Source: Candidatus Omnitrophota bacterium
GTDB lineage: Bacteria > Omnitrophota > Gorgyraeia > Duberdicusellales > 4484-171
Direction of reading: 5' to 3'
DNA length: 5,018 bases
NCBI GenBank assembly: GCA_028710385.1
Contig: JAQTUC010000104.1
Coordinates: 1-5,018, forward strand
A program made the translations under genes and the position numbers. Within the stretch, counting starts at the first letter, position 1, and each line of letters begins with the position of its first letter. Below are positions 1-5,018 of the stretch, piece after piece. Under the pieces are notes generated by a model. The model worked only from the letters and a program-made list of their open reading frames with translations. It was not told where the DNA came from and ran no database searches.

Positions 1-612
1 TCTATGGCAATAAAATTATTAGGCAAACCCGCTGTTATAATAGCCGCCGTTATGCTTATGTGTTATATTTCGCTTGAAAGCACAATGAATACCTGGATAA
101 AACCCTTGATGGCTGAATCGTTTAATGAGGGCGGTAACAGCAATTTTTTAATGCACGCAGGTTTTGTTCTAAGCCTTTTCGGAGTTTGCATGATGCTGGG
201 GCGTTTCATAAGCTCCGCAATCAAAGATTTAACTCAAATAGGCGTTAAAGTTATAGCAGCAGCTTCTTTAATTTCTGTTTTGGCCATTATTCTTATGATT
301 TTAACCAGGAATCATTTGGCTGCGGTTTTTGCTGTGGTTGTTTTAGGGTTTGCATTTGCTCCGATTTTTCCTGTTATCGTAGGAGTTACGTTTGCGCGGT
401 TTGAGGAGAATCTTTACGGAAGTATTTTCGGAATTATTTTTTCAATAGGGCTTCTTGGCGGAACATTTATTCCGCAATATGTGGGATGCCTGGCAAAGAA
501 TAGAACTATTCAGCAAAGCTTATGGATTGCTGTTGTTATGGCAGGTTTATTATTTCTTCTTACTCTAGGTATGGGGAAATTGCAGAATAAGGATAAAACT
601 ACCACCCGATAA
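1..612 (+). CDS. MFS transporter, C-terminal half (5' end outside window)
   Basis: This is the C-terminal half of a major facilitator superfamily permease, an inner-membrane secondary transporter; the substrate is unknown. The frame is open from base 1, so the ATG at 4 is probably an internal methionine. Counting from that ATG, about six hydrophobic segments are visible: roughly residues 8-28, 48-69, 82-103, 106-130, 139-161 and 174-194. That matches TM7-12 of a 12-helix MFS protein. The segment MMLGRFISS resembles the motif-A-like loop between TM8 and TM9, and FAPIFPVIVG followed by GSIFGIIFSIGLLGG is typical of TM10-11 in sugar or drug MFS carriers. It ends with a short charged tail and TAA. 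The next gene starts 18 bp downstream, so the two may be cotranscribed. Membership of the superfamily is fairly sure; the subfamily (a FucP-like sugar porter is one possibility) is not. Confidence 0.8.
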   Translation, partial: SMAIKLLGKPAVIIAAVMLMCYISLESTMNTWIKPLMAESFNEGGNSNFLMHAGFVLSLFGVCMMLGRFISSAIKDLTQIGVKVIAAASLISVLAIILMILTRNHLAAVFAVVVLGFAFAPIFPVIVGVTFARFEENLYGSIFGIIFSIGLLGGTFIPQYVGCLAKNRTIQQSLWIAVVMAGLLFLLTLGMGKLQNKDKTTTR

Positions 613-630
613 TTTTAATTTACATTTATT

Positions 631-1629
631 ATGTATCAATCAGCCAGTAATAGTTACAACAACCAACCGATTCTAAAGGGACTTATAACTTCTGAAAAGG
701 AAAAAATTCACGCCCAGACTCTTGCAAACAGTCTCCGCAAGAAATTCAGGCATTTTTCAAGGCGCTTCAGGCGGGAAGGTGTTGATTGTTTCAGGCTTTA
801 TGACTGGGATAGCCCGGATATCCGGGTGGTTGTTGACTGGTGCGCTGGCCGCCTTGTTGTTGCGGAGTATGAGCGTAAGCAGACAGGGCCGCGATATCTT
901 CCTGAAATGGCTAAGGCGGCGGCAGAAGCTCTTGGAGTTTCCGGGGACAAAGTTTACATAAAGCGCAGGCATACAAAAATTCCGGATTCCCCGCGTTATA
1001 AAAAACTGAACAATCGTCAGGAACGTTTTAAGGTTCGTGAGCGCGATTTATGGTTTTGGGTAAATTTGAGCGATTTTCTTGATACCGGTTTATTTTCCGA
1101 CCATCGCGATACCAGAGTTATTATCAGCGGGCTTGCTAAGGGAAAAGATTTTTTAAATTTATTTGCATATACCGGTACCTTTACATGCGCGGCTGCAGCC
1201 GGAGGAGCAAGGACTACAACTGTTGACAGGTCTCAAACTTATATTAAATGGGCAAAAGATAATATGCTTTTGAACCAATTGTTAAATCCCAGGCATGTAT
1301 TTATACAATCGGACGTTAATAAGTATTTATCGCGCGCATATGCCCAGGGTAAGCGTTTTTCTTTGGCTTTTGTTGATCCGCCTTCTTTTTTTAAGAATGA
1401 AAGAGAGGGCGTATCGTTTGATGTAAACCGCGACCACCCTGAGCTTATCCGCGCGGTTTTAAAACTTATGCTTCCGGGTTCAGATTTATTTTTTTCTACA
1501 AACCATCAGCGTTTTGAGCCAAAACTTCACACAATTGCTGCAAGGGAAATTATTAAATTAACCCCCAAGACAATCCCCGAAGATTACCGAAACCGTAATG
1601 TCCATAACTGCTGGCAGATTAAAGTATAG
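631..1629 (+). CDS. rlmK: RlmK-type 23S rRNA guanine-N7 methyltransferase, stand-alone form
   Basis: This is a 332-aa class I SAM-dependent RNA methyltransferase. It aligns in memory along its whole length with the C-terminal half of E. coli RlmKL, which makes m7G2069 in 23S rRNA. The N-terminal RNA-binding part has LANSLRKKF (31-39) and EGVDCFRLYD (49-58). A linker WVNLSDFLDTGLFSDHR (143-159) precedes the Rossmann core. SAM motif I is FLNLFAYTGTF (174-184), motif II contains TTVDRS with acidic D199, and motif IV is VDPPSF (248-253). The C-terminal signature RNRNVHNCW (320-328) is very like E. coli RNRQIHNCW. The N-terminal RlmL half (THUMP and m2G2445 domains) is absent, and the upstream gene is a transporter, so this is a genuine single-domain enzyme. 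The ATG at 631 lacks a clear Shine-Dalgarno sequence, but no other start precedes the conserved part; coupling to the transporter gene 18 bp upstream is possible. RlmI-type m5C methyltransferases are the main alternative. Confidence 0.85.
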   Translation: MYQSASNSYNNQPILKGLITSEKEKIHAQTLANSLRKKFRHFSRRFRREGVDCFRLYDWDSPDIRVVVDWCAGRLVVAEYERKQTGPRYLPEMAKAAAEALGVSGDKVYIKRRHTKIPDSPRYKKLNNRQERFKVRERDLWFWVNLSDFLDTGLFSDHRDTRVIISGLAKGKDFLNLFAYTGTFTCAAAAGGARTTTVDRSQTYIKWAKDNMLLNQLLNPRHVFIQSDVNKYLSRAYAQGKRFSLAFVDPPSFFKNEREGVSFDVNRDHPELIRAVLKLMLPGSDLFFSTNHQRFEPKLHTIAAREIIKLTPKTIPEDYRNRNVHNCWQIKV

Positions 1630-1736
1630 CCCGCCATTATTCAGCGCGCCTCAGCCTGTAGACTGTGTGTTGGTTTTCGCCGGCTGTATTAACTGTTACA
1701 TGTAGACTAAAGTCAATAATAAATAGAAGCAGCCTA

Positions 1737-1764
1737 TTTACACCGGTTTCTATTGCCTTACGAT
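1737..1764 (+). promoter_or_regulatory. Weak candidate promoter for the LMF-DCC operon
   Basis: TTTACA (5 of 6 to the -35 consensus) lies 16 bp upstream of TACGAT (4 of 6 to the -10 consensus). The TTG start of the LMF gene lies 43 bp further on. This is the best pair I see in the gap, but such matches arise by chance in AT-rich DNA. Confidence 0.22.
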
Positions 1765-1795
1765 AGCCTATGAAAACAGTATCGTTGGTTTTCGG

Positions 1796-1803
1796 AAAGG
1801 AGG
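1796..1803 (+). promoter_or_regulatory. Strong Shine-Dalgarno sequence that sets a TTG start
   Basis: AAAGGAGG is followed by GGGT and then TTG at 1808, a short 4-nt spacer. The LMF frame is open upstream to the stop at 1724-1726, but it contains no ATG, GTG or TTG between that stop and 1808. The strong ribosome site together with the family-like N-terminus right after 1808 supports the TTG start. Confidence 0.75.
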
Positions 1804-1807
1804 GGGT

Positions 1808-3268
1808 TTGGAACCTTATTTTGACGGGGTTTGGTTTGTAAGGCTGGTATTTCAACGTTCACTTGCCGGCACCTATTTGATTGCTTTTATCGTAGCGCTC
1901 AACCAGTTCCCCGCGCTTCTCGGAGAAAAGGGGTTCTTGCCTGTTTCTGAATTCATAAAGTCAGTTCCTTTTAGAAACTCACCAAGTATTTTTTACTTTC
2001 ATTATTCGGATAAGTTATTTTATGCTGTTGCGTTAGCGGGAATCATGCTCTCTGTAATTGCGATATTTGGTTTATCAGAACTGAACGGCCCGTGGCTTTC
2101 CGCTGGCGTGTGGTTCGTTCTTTGGGTTCTGTATCTTTCCATAGTAAACGTGGGCCAGACATTTTATAGTTTTGGCTGGGAATCAATGCTGCTTGAAGCT
2201 GGATTTTTTGCCTGCTTTCTGGGCCCTTTTCGTATCAGCGCACCGCTGATACCGATTCTCATCCTGCGCTGGATGCTTTTTAGGACTGAATTGGGGGCGG
2301 GCCTGATTAAATTAAGATATGATGAGTGCTGGCGCGATTTAACCTGCCTTTTTTATCATTATGAGACCCAGCCCATGCCGAATCCTTTAAGTTGGTATTT
2401 TAATTTACTGCCGAAATTTTTCCAAAAATCAAGCGTGCTGTTCAGCCATTTTGTCCAGGTAATTGTGCCTTTCGGATTGTTCGCTCCGAAACGTATAGCT
2501 GCTGTTTCAGGTGGGCTTATAATTTTCCACCAGCTTTGGCTGGTCGTAAGCGGAAACTATTCCTGGTTAAACTGGATAACTATTGTTCTTGGTATAACTG
2601 CGTTTGGCGATTCCGTGCTTGCGCCTGTTATGCATATGAGTTTGCCGCAAGCCTCGCCGCGCTCGGCAGCTTACGATGGTATTTTATACATACTTTTGGC
2701 TGTTACTATTGTTTTAAGTATTCCGCCGGCAGTAAATTTATTTTCCATGAATCAGCTGATGAATTACAATTACAACTCTTTGCATCTGGTAAATTCATAC
2801 GGGGCATTCGGCTCAATTACTAAAAAAAGATACGAGATTATAATAGAAGGCACCGAGGACATTGTTTTAAACGACAGGACAAAATGGAAGGAATACGAGT
2901 TTAAGGGTAAGCCAGGCAATATTTACAGGCAGCCGCCGCAGATCGCGCCTTATCACTTAAGGCTTGACTGGCTTATGTGGTTTTTGCCTTTTTCCGTAAA
3001 TGTCACAGACCGCGGGGTTGCTGTGCCGGGATATGAGCCCTGGTTTTTAAAATTTATGCAAAAATTGCTTGAGGGCGATAAAAAAACTTTGAAACTGCTA
3101 AGGGAAAATCCATTCAAGGAAGCGCCTCCCCAGTATATTCGCGCGCGGTTTTACCTGTATAAATATACTACCTGGCAGGAAAGGGAAAAAACAGGCGCAT
3201 GGTGGAAGCGTAATCTAATCGGGGAATACCTGTCGCCGGTTAAGCTCTCAGACTTAAAGGGTTTATGA
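1808..3268 (+). CDS. Lipase maturation factor (LMF1) family membrane protein
   Basis: This is a 486-aa polytopic membrane protein of the LMF1 family (about full length for the family). Human LMF1 and LMF2 sit in the ER membrane, and LMF1 is needed for folding and dimer assembly of lipases; the bacterial function is not established. The N-terminus VRLVFQRSLAGTYLIAF (11-27) and NQFPALLGEKGFLPV (32-46) are typical. About eight hydrophobic helices lie between residues 15 and 308. Conserved blocks are TFYSFGWESMLLEAGFF (118-134), CWRDLTCLFYHYETQPMPNP (174-193) with conserved Cys174 and Cys180, SGNYSWLNW (248-256), and VNSYGAFGSITKKRYE (328-343). The soluble C-terminal part has WKEYEFKGKPG (360-370) and APYHLRLDWLMWF (380-392), closely matching the human protein. 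The start is TTG, set by a strong Shine-Dalgarno sequence. The stop overlaps the next start as ATGA, so it is translationally coupled to a thiol-redox protein. Confidence 0.92.
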   Translation: MEPYFDGVWFVRLVFQRSLAGTYLIAFIVALNQFPALLGEKGFLPVSEFIKSVPFRNSPSIFYFHYSDKLFYAVALAGIMLSVIAIFGLSELNGPWLSAGVWFVLWVLYLSIVNVGQTFYSFGWESMLLEAGFFACFLGPFRISAPLIPILILRWMLFRTELGAGLIKLRYDECWRDLTCLFYHYETQPMPNPLSWYFNLLPKFFQKSSVLFSHFVQVIVPFGLFAPKRIAAVSGGLIIFHQLWLVVSGNYSWLNWITIVLGITAFGDSVLAPVMHMSLPQASPRSAAYDGILYILLAVTIVLSIPPAVNLFSMNQLMNYNYNSLHLVNSYGAFGSITKKRYEIIIEGTEDIVLNDRTKWKEYEFKGKPGNIYRQPPQIAPYHLRLDWLMWFLPFSVNVTDRGVAVPGYEPWFLKFMQKLLEGDKKTLKLLRENPFKEAPPQYIRARFYLYKYTTWQEREKTGAWWKRNLIGEYLSPVKLSDLKGL

Positions 3269-3645
3269 AGCCAAATACTGATGTTGCGGTTATGCTTTAC
3301 GACGGAGATTGCGCTTTCTGCAGGCATTGGATTGAAAAATGGCGCGTAATTACAGGCGGAAAAATACGCTATGAGCCTTATCAGAAGATGCTTGCGTATT
3401 TTCCCGGCATAACCGAATTACAATGTAAAAAAGAGGTGCAGCTTATAGAGCCTTCCGGCGCAATCTCCTCCGGAGCGCATGCCGTGTTTAGAGCGTTATC
3501 TTTATCCGGAAAAAACAGTTTTTTTCTAAAGCTCTATGAGCGTATCCCTTTTTTCGGCAGGGTATCTGAATTGGTTTACCAGGCAATTGCGCATAACCGC
3601 TCATTCTTATCCAGGTTTATCCGCTCTCCGAAATGCGGAGTTTAA
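3265..3645 (+). CDS. DCC-family (DUF393) thiol-disulfide oxidoreductase
   Basis: This is a 126-aa protein of the DCC/DUF393 family, which has a thioredoxin-like fold with an N-terminal DxxCxxC motif. The motif is seen as YDGDCAFCRHW (12-22), giving Cys16-x-x-Cys19 directly after the first beta strand (VAVML). The middle block SGAHAVFRAL (69-78) and the C-terminal YERIPFFGRVSELVY (91-105) followed by AHNRSFLSRF (109-118) are typical of the family, and the length is normal. There is no signal peptide or membrane segment, so it probably acts in the cytoplasm or at the inner face of the membrane. The ATG overlaps the LMF stop (ATGA, 3265-3268), so it is very probably translated from the same message. 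Its substrate is unknown. Pairing with LMF suggests, by inference only, a role in thiol redox coupled to that protein. Extra cysteines occur at 54 and 124. Confidence 0.9.
   Translation: MKPNTDVAVMLYDGDCAFCRHWIEKWRVITGGKIRYEPYQKMLAYFPGITELQCKKEVQLIEPSGAISSGAHAVFRALSLSGKNSFFLKLYERIPFFGRVSELVYQAIAHNRSFLSRFIRSPKCGV
3626..3644 (+). terminator. Weak hairpin overlapping the DCC stop codon
   Basis: CTCCG (3626-3630) and CGGAG (3636-3640) form a 5-bp GC-rich stem with a 5-nt loop, followed by TTTAA, which includes the TAA stop. The stem is short and the U-tract is only three bases, so any termination would be partial. It could separate expression of the LMF-DCC pair from the hydrolase gene, or simply be codon-derived. 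Confidence 0.22.
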
Positions 3646-3658
3646 CTGGCAATTATTT

Positions 3659-3665
3659 GGAGAGG
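3659..3665 (+). promoter_or_regulatory. Shine-Dalgarno sequence of a possible minicistron
   Basis: GGAGAGG lies 8 bp before the ATG at 3674. It is the only good ribosome site between the DCC gene and the hydrolase gene. It serves neither the GTG at 3693 nor the ATG at 3741, both of which lack nearby purine-rich sites. Confidence 0.45.
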
Positions 3666-3673
3666 ATCTTTGG

Positions 3674-3721
3674 ATGAAAAAAGCCAAAAAAAGTGAAATG
3701 CAGCAATGTAGTTATTTATAG
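3674..3721 (+). CDS. Possible 15-codon leader peptide or minicistron
   Basis: An ATG at a good distance from GGAGAGG opens a 15-residue frame, MKKAKKSEMQQCSYL, which ends at TAG (3719-3721). That stop is 19 bp before the ATG of the hydrolase gene, which has no ribosome site of its own. Ribosomes finishing the short frame could reinitiate downstream. The peptide is lysine-rich at the start and resembles nothing I recognise. It could be a coupling minicistron, the remains of a lost gene start, or chance. Codon runs typical of amino-acid attenuators are not present. Confidence 0.3.
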   Translation: MKKAKKSEMQQCSYL

Positions 3722-3740
3722 GCAAGCCTGTAATAAATTT

Positions 3741-4538
3741 ATGAAATATTTTTTCACCGTTTGTTTTTTATTTTTCTTTGGCATGAATGCCATGGCAAAT
3801 ATACACACAGAAACAGTTGAATACAAACAAGGCAATACCGTGCTTCAAGGGTATCTCGCCTATGATGATACCTTAAAAGACAAGGCTCCGGCGGTTTTGA
3901 TTGTGCACGAGTGGACCGGCATAGGCCCTTATGTAAAAAAGCGGGCAGAGCAATTGGCTTCGCTTGGCTACGTTGCTTTTGCCATAGATATTTACGGTAA
4001 AGGTATAAGGCCAAAGAATAAAGAAGGCGCGGAAATTCAGGCAGCAATTTACAGAAGCAACAGGAAGCTTATGCGCGAGCACGCGCAGGCAGGTTTAGAG
4101 CAAATTAAAAAATATAATTTTGTGGATACTAAACGCATTGCAGCGATAGGGTATTGTTTCGGCGGGGGAGTCTCTCTTGAGCTGGCGCGAAGCGGCGCAG
4201 ACATAGCGGGTGTTGTAAGTTTTCACGGAAACCTGGACACTCCAAATCCTGAGGATGCAAAAAATATAAAAACGAAAATCCTAATCTGCCACGGAGCAGA
4301 CGATAAGATCGTTGCCTGGGAGCAGGTAGCAGCTTTTCGGAAGGAAATGCAGGATGCGCATGCTAACTGGCAGATGAATATTTATTCAAACGCGGTCCAT
4401 AGCTTTACGAACCCTGATTCAGGGGATAATCCTTCTTCCGGTATTGCCTATAATAAAGAAGCTGATATGCGTTCGTGGGGGGCAATGAAGTTGTTTTTTA
4501 AGGAAATTTTTCACGAAGCTAAAAGCACGCAAGAATAA
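3741..4538 (+). CDS. Exported dienelactone hydrolase family alpha/beta hydrolase
   Basis: This is a 265-aa alpha/beta hydrolase of the dienelactone hydrolase (DLH) family with an N-terminal Sec signal peptide. Residues 1-19 are K2, a hydrophobic FFTVCFLFFFG core and AMA before the likely cleavage at Ala19/Asn20, so it should act in the periplasm or outside the cell. The nucleophile elbow is GYCFGGG with Cys139. The acid is in HGADDKIV (probably Asp188) and the base is His220 in AVHSFTNP. The Cys-Asp-His triad is thus complete, as in dienelactone hydrolase. VLIVHEWTGIGPYVKKRAEQ, early in the mature protein, is the usual oxyanion-region and first-helix block. Start choice: an in-frame GTG at 3693 would add 16 residues before the signal peptide, so the ATG at 3741 fits better, although neither has a good Shine-Dalgarno sequence. 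The substrate is unknown; many such proteins are general esterases rather than true dienelactone hydrolases. Confidence 0.88.
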   Translation: MKYFFTVCFLFFFGMNAMANIHTETVEYKQGNTVLQGYLAYDDTLKDKAPAVLIVHEWTGIGPYVKKRAEQLASLGYVAFAIDIYGKGIRPKNKEGAEIQAAIYRSNRKLMREHAQAGLEQIKKYNFVDTKRIAAIGYCFGGGVSLELARSGADIAGVVSFHGNLDTPNPEDAKNIKTKILICHGADDKIVAWEQVAAFRKEMQDAHANWQMNIYSNAVHSFTNPDSGDNPSSGIAYNKEADMRSWGAMKLFFKEIFHEAKSTQE

Positions 4539-4606
4539 AACTTTAATTACCTATATACAGTCAAAGATGGAGTAGGCTTAGGAATATAGAGATTTTAAAC
4601 GGCTTT

Positions 4607-4628
4607 AATCCGGCTATTTAGCCGAATT
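4607..4628 (+). terminator. Candidate terminator after the hydrolase gene
   Basis: CGGCT (4611-4615) pairs with AGCCG (4620-4624) around an ATTT loop. Three more pairs (AAT with ATT) follow after one C/A mismatch. The hairpin is followed by TATATTTAG, which is T-rich but not a clean U-tract. It lies 69 bp after the stop codon, a plausible place for the end of the operon. The symmetry would let it work from either side. Confidence 0.38.
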
Positions 4629-4760
4629 TATATTTAGCCCCCTGGCTGCCTTAAGCGCATTATCTTTGCTTTATTTTGTAAAGAGAATTCCTGCCTTAGC
4701 ATTAAACTCAAACAAATAAATTTGATTGCTATTCAGGAGAAATAAGGTAAATTATTATTG

Positions 4761-4800
4761 ATATACTATAATATACTTTAATATACCTTAGTATGGTTGC
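4761..4800. repeat. Repeat array A: four 10-bp units
   Basis: Four consecutive 10-bp units are seen: ATATACTATA, ATATACTTTA, ATATACCTTA and GTATGGTTGC. Against ATATACTTTA they have 1, 0, 1 and 5 mismatches, so the last unit is degenerate. The 10-bp period places equivalent bases about one helical turn apart, on one face of the DNA. The array ends 29 bp before the -35 box of the promoter for the HTH gene. Confidence 0.8.
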
Positions 4801-4812
4801 TATTTTTTGGGG

Positions 4813-4825
4813 TATTTTCAAAATA
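4813..4825. promoter_or_regulatory. Small dyad between array A and the -35 box
   Basis: TATTTT-C-AAAATA is a perfect 6-bp inverted repeat around a single base. It lies 4 bp upstream of the TTGACA box. The right arm can also pair with CTATTTT at 4800-4806. A protein binding site is possible, but AT-rich dyads of this size occur by chance. Confidence 0.3.
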
Positions 4826-4829
4826 GACA

Positions 4830-4859
4830 TTGACAATGCAACATAATTTACGGTATACT
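4830..4859 (+). promoter_or_regulatory. Sigma70-type promoter of the HTH gene
   Basis: TTGACA (4830-4835) is a perfect -35 consensus. It is followed by an 18-bp spacer and TATACT (4854-4859), 5 of 6 to the -10 consensus. Transcription would begin near 4866 and leave a leader of about 55 nt before the ATG at 4921. The -10 box sits inside the first unit of repeat array B, so a protein bound there would compete directly with RNA polymerase. Confidence 0.72.
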
Positions 4860-4892
4860 TAAATAAAGCTTAATATAGTTTAGTATACTAAC
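4853..4892. repeat. Repeat array B: four 10-bp units over the -10 box
   Basis: The four 10-bp units are GTATACTTAA, ATAAAGCTTA, ATATAGTTTA and GTATACTAAC. They have 2, 3, 1 and 4 mismatches to the array A consensus ATATACTTTA. The outer ends also form an inverted repeat: GTATACTTAA at 4853-4862 against TTTAGTATAC at 4879-4888, 9 of 10 paired. The array covers the -10 box and the start of the transcript, a classic place for a repressor. Confidence 0.65.
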
Positions 4893-4920
4893 TAATTAAA
4901 ACGAATCCATAAAACCCAGG

Positions 4921-5018
4921 ATGAATTTGCAAACGGCTAAAATTTACCGTACAAAAGAAGTCCTTAAGATTGTCGGAATCTCAAGAGCTACTCTTTACAA
5001 TTGGTTCAGGGATCGTAA
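4921..5018 (+). CDS. MerR/excisionase-type HTH protein, N-terminus only
   Basis: The first 32 residues of a protein cut by the window edge are visible. YRTKEVLKIVGISRATLYNW (9-28) is a MerR/excisionase-like helix-turn-helix: KEVLKIV is the first helix, GIS the turn, and RATLYNWF the recognition helix with the usual Leu-Tyr-x-Trp pattern. The ATG is the only good start; the frame upstream meets TAA at 4897-4899. Only a weak AGG immediately before the ATG could act as ribosome site. Proteins that begin this way include small transcription regulators, phage or element excisionases, IS607-type serine recombinases and some fusions with other domains; the rest of the gene is needed to tell. The promoter and repeat arrays just upstream suggest that it binds its own control region. 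Confidence 0.75.
   Translation, partial: MNLQTAKIYRTKEVLKIVGISRATLYNWFRDR

Larger units (their letters stand above)
1630..1807. other. 178-bp intergenic region before the LMF gene
   Basis: No gene is supported here. The stretch holds a direct repeat TGTAGACT (1657-1664 and 1701-1708). It also holds a weak promoter-like pair, TTTACA (1737-1742), N16, TACGAT (1759-1764). Two short inverted repeats lie just before the LMF ribosome site: ACGATA/TATCGT (1760-1765, 1780-1785) and GAAAAC/GTTTTC (1772-1777, 1788-1793). They overlap, so they could not form together. The length suggests the LMF gene has its own promoter, but none of these elements is strong. Confidence 0.4.
4539..4920. other. AT-rich intergenic region of 382 bp
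   Basis: No protein-coding frame or tRNA is supported. The left part (4539-4740) holds one hairpin (4607-4628) and otherwise nothing I can identify. An 8-bp direct repeat TTGCTATT occurs at 4726-4733 and 4797-4804. The right part (4761-4892) holds two 10-bp repeat arrays, a short dyad and a near-consensus promoter, all upstream of the HTH gene at 4921. Confidence 0.7.

Noticed and set aside
722..972. Open frames on both strands inside rlmK
   Set aside because: They are shadows of a well-supported methyltransferase gene and show no family motifs.
1637..1855. Open frame of 72 codons on the minus strand across the rlmK-LMF gap
   Set aside because: It runs antisense into the LMF gene start, I recognise no family in it, and I checked no ribosome site for it. 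It might be the remains of a gene or a repeat, but nothing in the window supports this.
2536..2823. 95-codon open frame inside the LMF gene in another frame
   Set aside because: It lies entirely within a strongly conserved region of the LMF protein, and its translation resembles no family.
3693..3740. GTG at 3693 as the start of the hydrolase
   Set aside because: It would place 16 mostly polar residues before a textbook signal peptide starting at the ATG at 3741, and it has no better ribosome site.
3754..4082. Minus-strand open frames inside the hydrolase gene
   Set aside because: They are antisense to a complete signal-peptide and catalytic-triad protein; they are not real genes.
4539..4740. 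tRNA, small RNA or riboswitch after the hydrolase gene
   Set aside because: No cloverleaf, conserved T-loop or recognisable riboswitch core is seen; only one short hairpin is present.
4767..4772. Second promoter using TATAAT inside array A
   Set aside because: The -10 match is perfect, but no -35-like sequence lies 16-19 bp upstream, and the TATAAT arises from the repeat units themselves.
4761..4892. CRISPR array
   Set aside because: The units are 10 bp, directly adjacent, and without spacers; they do not have CRISPR repeat-spacer structure.

Overview
The window comes from a bacterium. It shows Shine-Dalgarno-type ribosome sites, an ATGA translational overlap, a classical Sec signal peptide and a near-consensus sigma70-type promoter. 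Coding DNA has moderate GC, while the last intergenic region is very AT-rich. The taxon cannot be fixed from this sequence. A Gram-negative-type or uncultured candidate-phylum bacterium would fit the gene mix, but that is a guess.

All supported genes lie on the + strand. (1) At the left edge is the C-terminal half of a major facilitator superfamily (MFS) transporter, cut by the window. (2) At 631-1629 is a stand-alone RlmK-type 23S rRNA methyltransferase, corresponding to the C-terminal half of E. coli RlmKL. (3) After a 178-bp gap comes a membrane protein of the lipase maturation factor (LMF1) family at 1808-3268. It starts at a TTG codon behind a strong Shine-Dalgarno sequence. (4) A DCC-family (DUF393) thiol-disulfide oxidoreductase at 3265-3645 overlaps the LMF gene by ATGA. 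(5) At 3741-4538 is an exported dienelactone-hydrolase-family alpha/beta hydrolase with an intact Cys-Asp-His triad. A possible 15-codon minicistron precedes it. (6) A 382-bp AT-rich non-coding region follows, with a possible terminator and a dense control region. (7) At 4921 begins a MerR/excisionase-type helix-turn-helix (HTH) protein, cut by the right edge.

Two parts deserve most attention. The first is the block LMF protein, thiol-redox protein and secreted alpha/beta hydrolase. Vertebrate LMF1 helps lipases (alpha/beta hydrolases) fold in the ER and has been linked to ER redox control. The bacterial gene order could therefore reflect an envelope protein-maturation module. Only the gene order and the overlap are seen; the function is inferred.

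The second is the upstream region of the HTH gene. Two arrays of four 10-bp units related to ATATACTTTA, 92 bp apart, bracket a TTGACA-N18-TATACT promoter. Their spacing is about one helical turn. This looks like an autoregulatory operator or another multi-site nucleoprotein assembly.
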